Source: Zantedeschia hybrid cultivar (taxonomy: Eukaryota; Streptophyta; Magnoliopsida; Alismatales; Araceae). From it: a stretch of 64,000 nt of DNA. Shown one piece after another: positions 60,390 through 64,000 of this stretch. Below the pieces are notes generated by a model, which was not told where the DNA came from, searched no databases, and saw nothing but the letters and a program-made list of their open reading frames with translations. Position 1 is the stretch's first letter, and every line of letters starts with the position of its first letter. Location: the NCBI GenBank assembly GCA_030544215.1, contig JARZZO010000011.1, forward strand, positions 13,192,001-13,256,000, in the 5' to 3' direction. The position numbers were made by a program, and so were the translations under genes.

Positions 60390-60690
60390 ACACGTGACAA
60401 ATGCTCCATGACTATTTGTCATGCCCATAGAACATGTGTCACACGTGAAAAGTATTTTTCACGCTTATAAATATATACACATGTTGAATGACAAATACTT
60501 TTCCAAGGTGACATACTTTGTAGACATAACAAATATTGGTGACAAATACTTTGTGAACATAACAAATATTATTTATCATGCCTATCAAGTATTTGTCATG
60601 TCTATAAAATATTTGTCATACTAAAAAATCTATACACAAACACATAAAAATGACAAATATTTTTTGAACGTGACAAATACAGGCTCACGA
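60390..60690. repeat. Cluster of direct and inverted TGACAAATA motifs
   Basis: TGACAAAT(A/G) occurs repeatedly (e.g. about 60396, 60489, 60540, 60651, 60672), as does the reverse TATTTGTCA (about 60414, 60592, 60610). GACAAATACTTTGTGAACAT and related ACATACTTTGTAGACATAAC show a partly tandem organisation. It is probably a degenerate hairpin-type repeat. No coding. Confidence 0.65.
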
Positions 60691-62870
60691 AGTATGTATT
60701 TATCATGGGTACATGCTCTTGCACCTGTACTCAAAATCTTGTACTCACGTTTAATACTGATGTAGTCTACATGCTCAATCGTGTGCGGTCTCTATCGAGG
60801 TGGACAAATAATATCTTGTATTGTAAGATAACTCAAATTGGACTGCGGCTTAGTGTGCAGCGTATATTATCCTTTTTGTTTATGTCTGACATGGGGCTGA
60901 CTTATCACATGAAAGGTATGGAGCATCTGCAAGGGGGACAAGAGAGGGACGAGACCTCTCTTGTAATTAATTAATTGGTAAGGTTTGTTGACCTAGCCTC
61001 TTTTGATACAACTGATAAACCCTTTATATTCCAGTAATATTCATTGTAATGTCTCTAATGTTATAATACGTAGATCACAATATCTTGAATACTGTAATCT
61101 ATAGATTGCGGCATGTAGGGCGTCTGTTTTGTTTTGTAGTCTGATTTTGTGATAGAATGATTACTAAAAAAGGATTGTACCTTCATATGATCTCACGCTT
61201 AAATAGCCGTACGTTCATATTGTACCTAAGTATTATTCTTTTCCAAGAATATTATTATATATACAGTATCCTTTAACATTCTTTTTATTATATTCATTGG
61301 AAGCTGTTTAATTACTTGATCAGAGAACTCTCAATGCATTAATTATAAAAAATAAAGAATAACTATGATAAAAGTCATCTAATGAAATGTTCAAATGACT
61401 CTCGCTAAATATGACGAATAAGATAGTAAAAAATATAGTATAACAACATTCCTTTACTCTTTATAATCATCTGGGATCCGTAGATCCATTCTCACTTAAT
61501 GAAAACAATTTTTTTGTCACAAAAATTTACAAGGTCTCCCTGGGGGAGAGTACAAACATAGGTACTTATACTATATGTCCTTCTTAATATCAATATTTTT
61601 TCCACATAACTGTGACAGTTTTGTCATTTTTAGACAAGTATTCTGAGCTCGAAGGTCCTGTCCCAAGAAGCAGTAAATCTTTGTGCGCCCACCACCTACA
61701 GGGAACACTCAAGAGTCGGTCTTCATGAGCCTGTGGGATAAATCTCTCTTTGTACAATTATAAAAGTGAGATTTGAACTCATGACCTTCTTTATAAAAAG
61801 AAAATCTAATACGGCTGAATCATAACCTGTATGGCCACCTTACAATAGCTTATCATAGATCCAATTGCGTGCTTAGAAATTTTGGGTCTCTTATTATTTA
61901 CGAGAGAAATTGTAGGTTTGAGAATATTGCATATGCCGTAGTGCTATCACCCCCTTTCGCCCTTGCCAGGTGGATGGATGATTGCTCACCATGAGCTGAG
62001 TTCTCGCCCATTTGAATGGTTAATTGGTTTCTGAAACAAAACATTGGCTCATATATACATAAATGGGACCCATTTTTATAATTTTCAGGTCTCAAGTCAA
62101 CATAACTACTCCTCCAAAGAAAAGTCAATCTAACTAATATAATTTAATACAAGTTCATCCAACATGTTATCAGTAATTATGATTTTTAAGAAAAAGAATC
62201 CATGCATAGTCCTTTCAAATCGATCCAAATCCCATGAGGAACCAGTCTGGGGGGAGCAGTACACATCAATCGTTTCACCACAATGCCGATTCAATTAAGT
62301 TAGTCTTGTATTTGAGAGGACATATGCACGATTGAGGAAGCTTCGACTATATGTTATTATTTTTTGGAAGCATGTGATTGGGACAAGTTTGATGCATTAT
62401 ATAAGAAGAGTCTTAGAGGCTAAGGATGGTGTGGACTTTGGGATAAGGGAGTTGGTATGTGGACCCAATGGACAATCTTCACCAAGTATCCCTATGACCA
62501 ACAGTTCCACCTAAAAATATTAGAGTAATGCTTACCGTAACAATAAAATTTTGGACACGAGACACGTCTCTTAAACTTTGCGAATATATAACAACTCTAT
62601 TCTTCAAGTGGAAAAATTTGACTGCTTAGAATTCCAAGTTCAATAAAAGTACGACAAACACTGGGAGAGAGAAGGCAAAACTTAGGTACTCACATCAAAT
62701 CTCTGTTTCCAAATGGGTCCTAACCGCATAGACATCTTGCAACGTCAACTTATCCAAAATGGTGCATAACCCATCTCGCATTGTCTCCTAATTATAAATA
62801 TTCATTAGTAATTTATGCAACGAACAGAAACTGCAAGATCATCAGTATTACCATGTTCTACACAACCAGG
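60691..62870. other. Intergenic region, no supported gene
   Basis: Short open frames only (up to 89 codons at 60705-60974), none of a family I recognise. AT-rich with scattered less biased patches. Confidence 0.5.
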
Positions 62871-62884
62871 AATATTTGACACAG

Positions 62885-63013
62885 TATTATTATAAGATCA
62901 TTCGGCTTGCAAACAACTGGTATTACAGGTAAGTCTCTACCAGCGCCTCCCTCATCAAGAACATGTCCATCTTTCACCTGATCTGTTGGTCGAACCGTTA
63001 GAACAATGAGGTA
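62885..63013 (-). pseudogene. Possible exon remnant, minus strand (unidentified)
   Basis: One minus-strand frame without a stop reads VRPTDQVKDGHVLDEGGAGR, then DLPVIPVVCKPND. The composition (Asp/Glu/Gly/Pro/Val) looks more protein-like than surrounding frames. A stop lies just upstream in the same frame and no start is available. I cannot name the family. It could be a gene fragment, an unrecognised exon or chance. Confidence 0.2.
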
Positions 63014-63579
63014 TCCAAGTCTTCATGTGTTTTGGGGATCCTTGAAAACTGAAGAGATTCTCACAGCTATCAAGCCAAGTTGCGACAACAAAGAAGGCAT
63101 GAGCACCATTTTCAACGTATTCTTGTCTTGGTTTTATCAGAGACACTGACAGGAAGCCCTGGCAGAAGCTGTAAGGGAGTTGGAAGGCCCTTTGATTGTC
63201 CAGTTCTTTTCAGGGAGCTTTTACTAGGGCAACAGACAACCAAACATTGTGATGACCGAGTATTCCCATGAACTAAGAAGAAATCATACAATAAAAGATT
63301 CCACAAATTCTGGATAAAATCTTCCGCTAGGTGGCAAAGGCTTGACATGAGTTCATACCACATGCATGATAAGCGGCATAACTTTTTCGATATGTGCTGC
63401 AGCTGCAAACCTCTGGAACTGCACCACCATCCAGTATAGGCCAACCAAGGACGGAACAGGTCCCAACACAAGAATATAAATTGGCGGGATCCTAGTCCAT
63501 GGAGAGTGGTACATGCACAAGTAGGAAAAGTGATGTCAAGCCATTTTGAATGACCCTTCATGCAACTCCTTTACGAAAG

Positions 63580-63585
63580 TTTATT
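63580..63585 (-). terminator. Possible polyadenylation signal of the bS18 gene
   Basis: The minus strand reads GAATAAAC, about 104 bases beyond the stop codon at 63689. Confidence 0.4.
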
Positions 63586-63688
63586 CAACGTACTTTGCAA
63601 AGACAACCAACAAACTAAAAAAGAAACAGCCTGCCGGCAAACAACAAGGCATTGAATCTTATGAACCTCTCAGAAAGGGACCTTCCAA

Positions 63689-64000
63689 CTACATGTTTCT
63701 CTTGTCCTCAAAGTAATTGGTAACCGGTTGGCTATAGAAGTTCTCATACTCCAAATCCTCATCAAAATCTTCCATGGACTTGCCAAACTGAAATTGCTTG
63801 GTACCCATCGCAGTGAAAGGCAGGAGGCCTAAAGCTCGTGCTGTTTTTATCTCCTGGGCAACCTTCCTCTGAGCTTTGGCACTAATACGTGTCTGAAGAC
63901 GAAATATTGGAAATTAACAAAAACAATAGTCCTTTTTACAGTTTATGATATCAGCAAAGTTCCACAATGACCGATTAAACTCTCACCTTGCTTCTCTTAA
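63689..64000 (-). CDS. RPS18: Nuclear-encoded bacterial-type ribosomal protein S18 (probably mitochondrial), C-terminal part
   Basis: Two exons on the minus strand. The end of one (64000-63988, reading KRSK with a GTGAGA donor) and the last exon (63892-63689 after a CAG acceptor) are separated by a 95 base intron and join in phase. The peptide KRSK|TRISAKAQRKVAQEIK, followed by TARALGLLPFTAMGTKQF, is the conserved bS18 core that binds small-subunit rRNA at the platform. Plastid S18 is plastid-encoded in land plants, so a spliced nuclear copy most likely serves the mitochondrial ribosome (Arabidopsis has such a gene). A plant-specific acidic tail follows: QFGKSMEDFDEDLEYENFYS, ending VTNYFEDKRNM. 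The N-terminal half lies beyond the window edge. Confidence 0.88.

Noticed and set aside
60390..60690. CRISPR-like array
   Set aside because: The repeated 9-base motif occurs in both orientations with irregular spacing and no constant repeat/spacer structure. The genome is a plant nuclear one.
1..64000. A novel multigene system or biosynthetic cluster
   Set aside because: The five genes have unrelated, well-known functions, face different directions and are separated by kilobases of repeats. No tailoring-enzyme group, toxin-antitoxin pair or viral module is visible.

Overview
This is a plant nuclear genome window: gene-poor, AT-rich DNA with spliced genes carrying long introns. The exons of two genes (L-asparaginase and GH81 glucanase) are very GC-rich, while the intergenic DNA is AT-rich. 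That contrast suggests a monocot, probably not a grass, but this is inference and not proof of species. I see no prokaryotic operons, CRISPR array, rRNA or intact tRNA gene.

Five genes are supported by family-conserved exon sequence and clean GT/AG junctions. (1) The 3' end of a cyclase / kynurenine-formamidase-like gene (+), with exons at 482-552 and 9647-9775 separated by a 9.1 kb intron full of repeats. (2) A complete four-exon isoaspartyl peptidase/L-asparaginase of the ASPGB1 type (-), 13221-16108. (3) A complete eleven-exon mitochondrial aldehyde dehydrogenase of the ALDH2 family (+), 36802-45539. (4) A complete single-exon GH81 endo-1,3-beta-glucanase (-), 51849-53852. (5) The last exons of a nuclear-encoded bS18 ribosomal protein, probably mitochondrial (-), 63689 to the window end. 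These are ordinary, unrelated housekeeping or metabolic genes. Nothing suggests that they form a cluster or pathway.

The rest is mainly a mosaic of transposable elements, many with readable boundaries. There is a non-autonomous LTR retrotransposon (2114-4571) nested in a PIF/Harbinger-like element (1331-5327), and a second PIF/Harbinger MITE (6607-7358). Three tRNA-derived SINEs have target-site duplications (around 21.5, 31.7 and 34.0 kb). A family of MULE-type MITEs with 9 bp target duplications occurs at about 18.9, 29.6, 31.2, 33.2, 34.7, 49.7 and 59.7 kb. There are also hAT-like MITEs, several hairpin repeats present twice, a foldback repeat family (24.4, 35.2 and 59.9 kb), and a pyrimidine-rich tandem array with a unit of about 410-425 bp (55.5-56.9 kb).

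I looked for a new multigene system and did not find one. The most informative unusual features are repeat-biological: a MITE insertion whose empty site can be read from a sister copy of its target, a retrotransposon carrying a perfect 24 bp inverted repeat, and an unidentified dispersed duplication (20.7 and 26.4 kb). All gene models come from reading the sequence by eye. No alignment or expression data were used.
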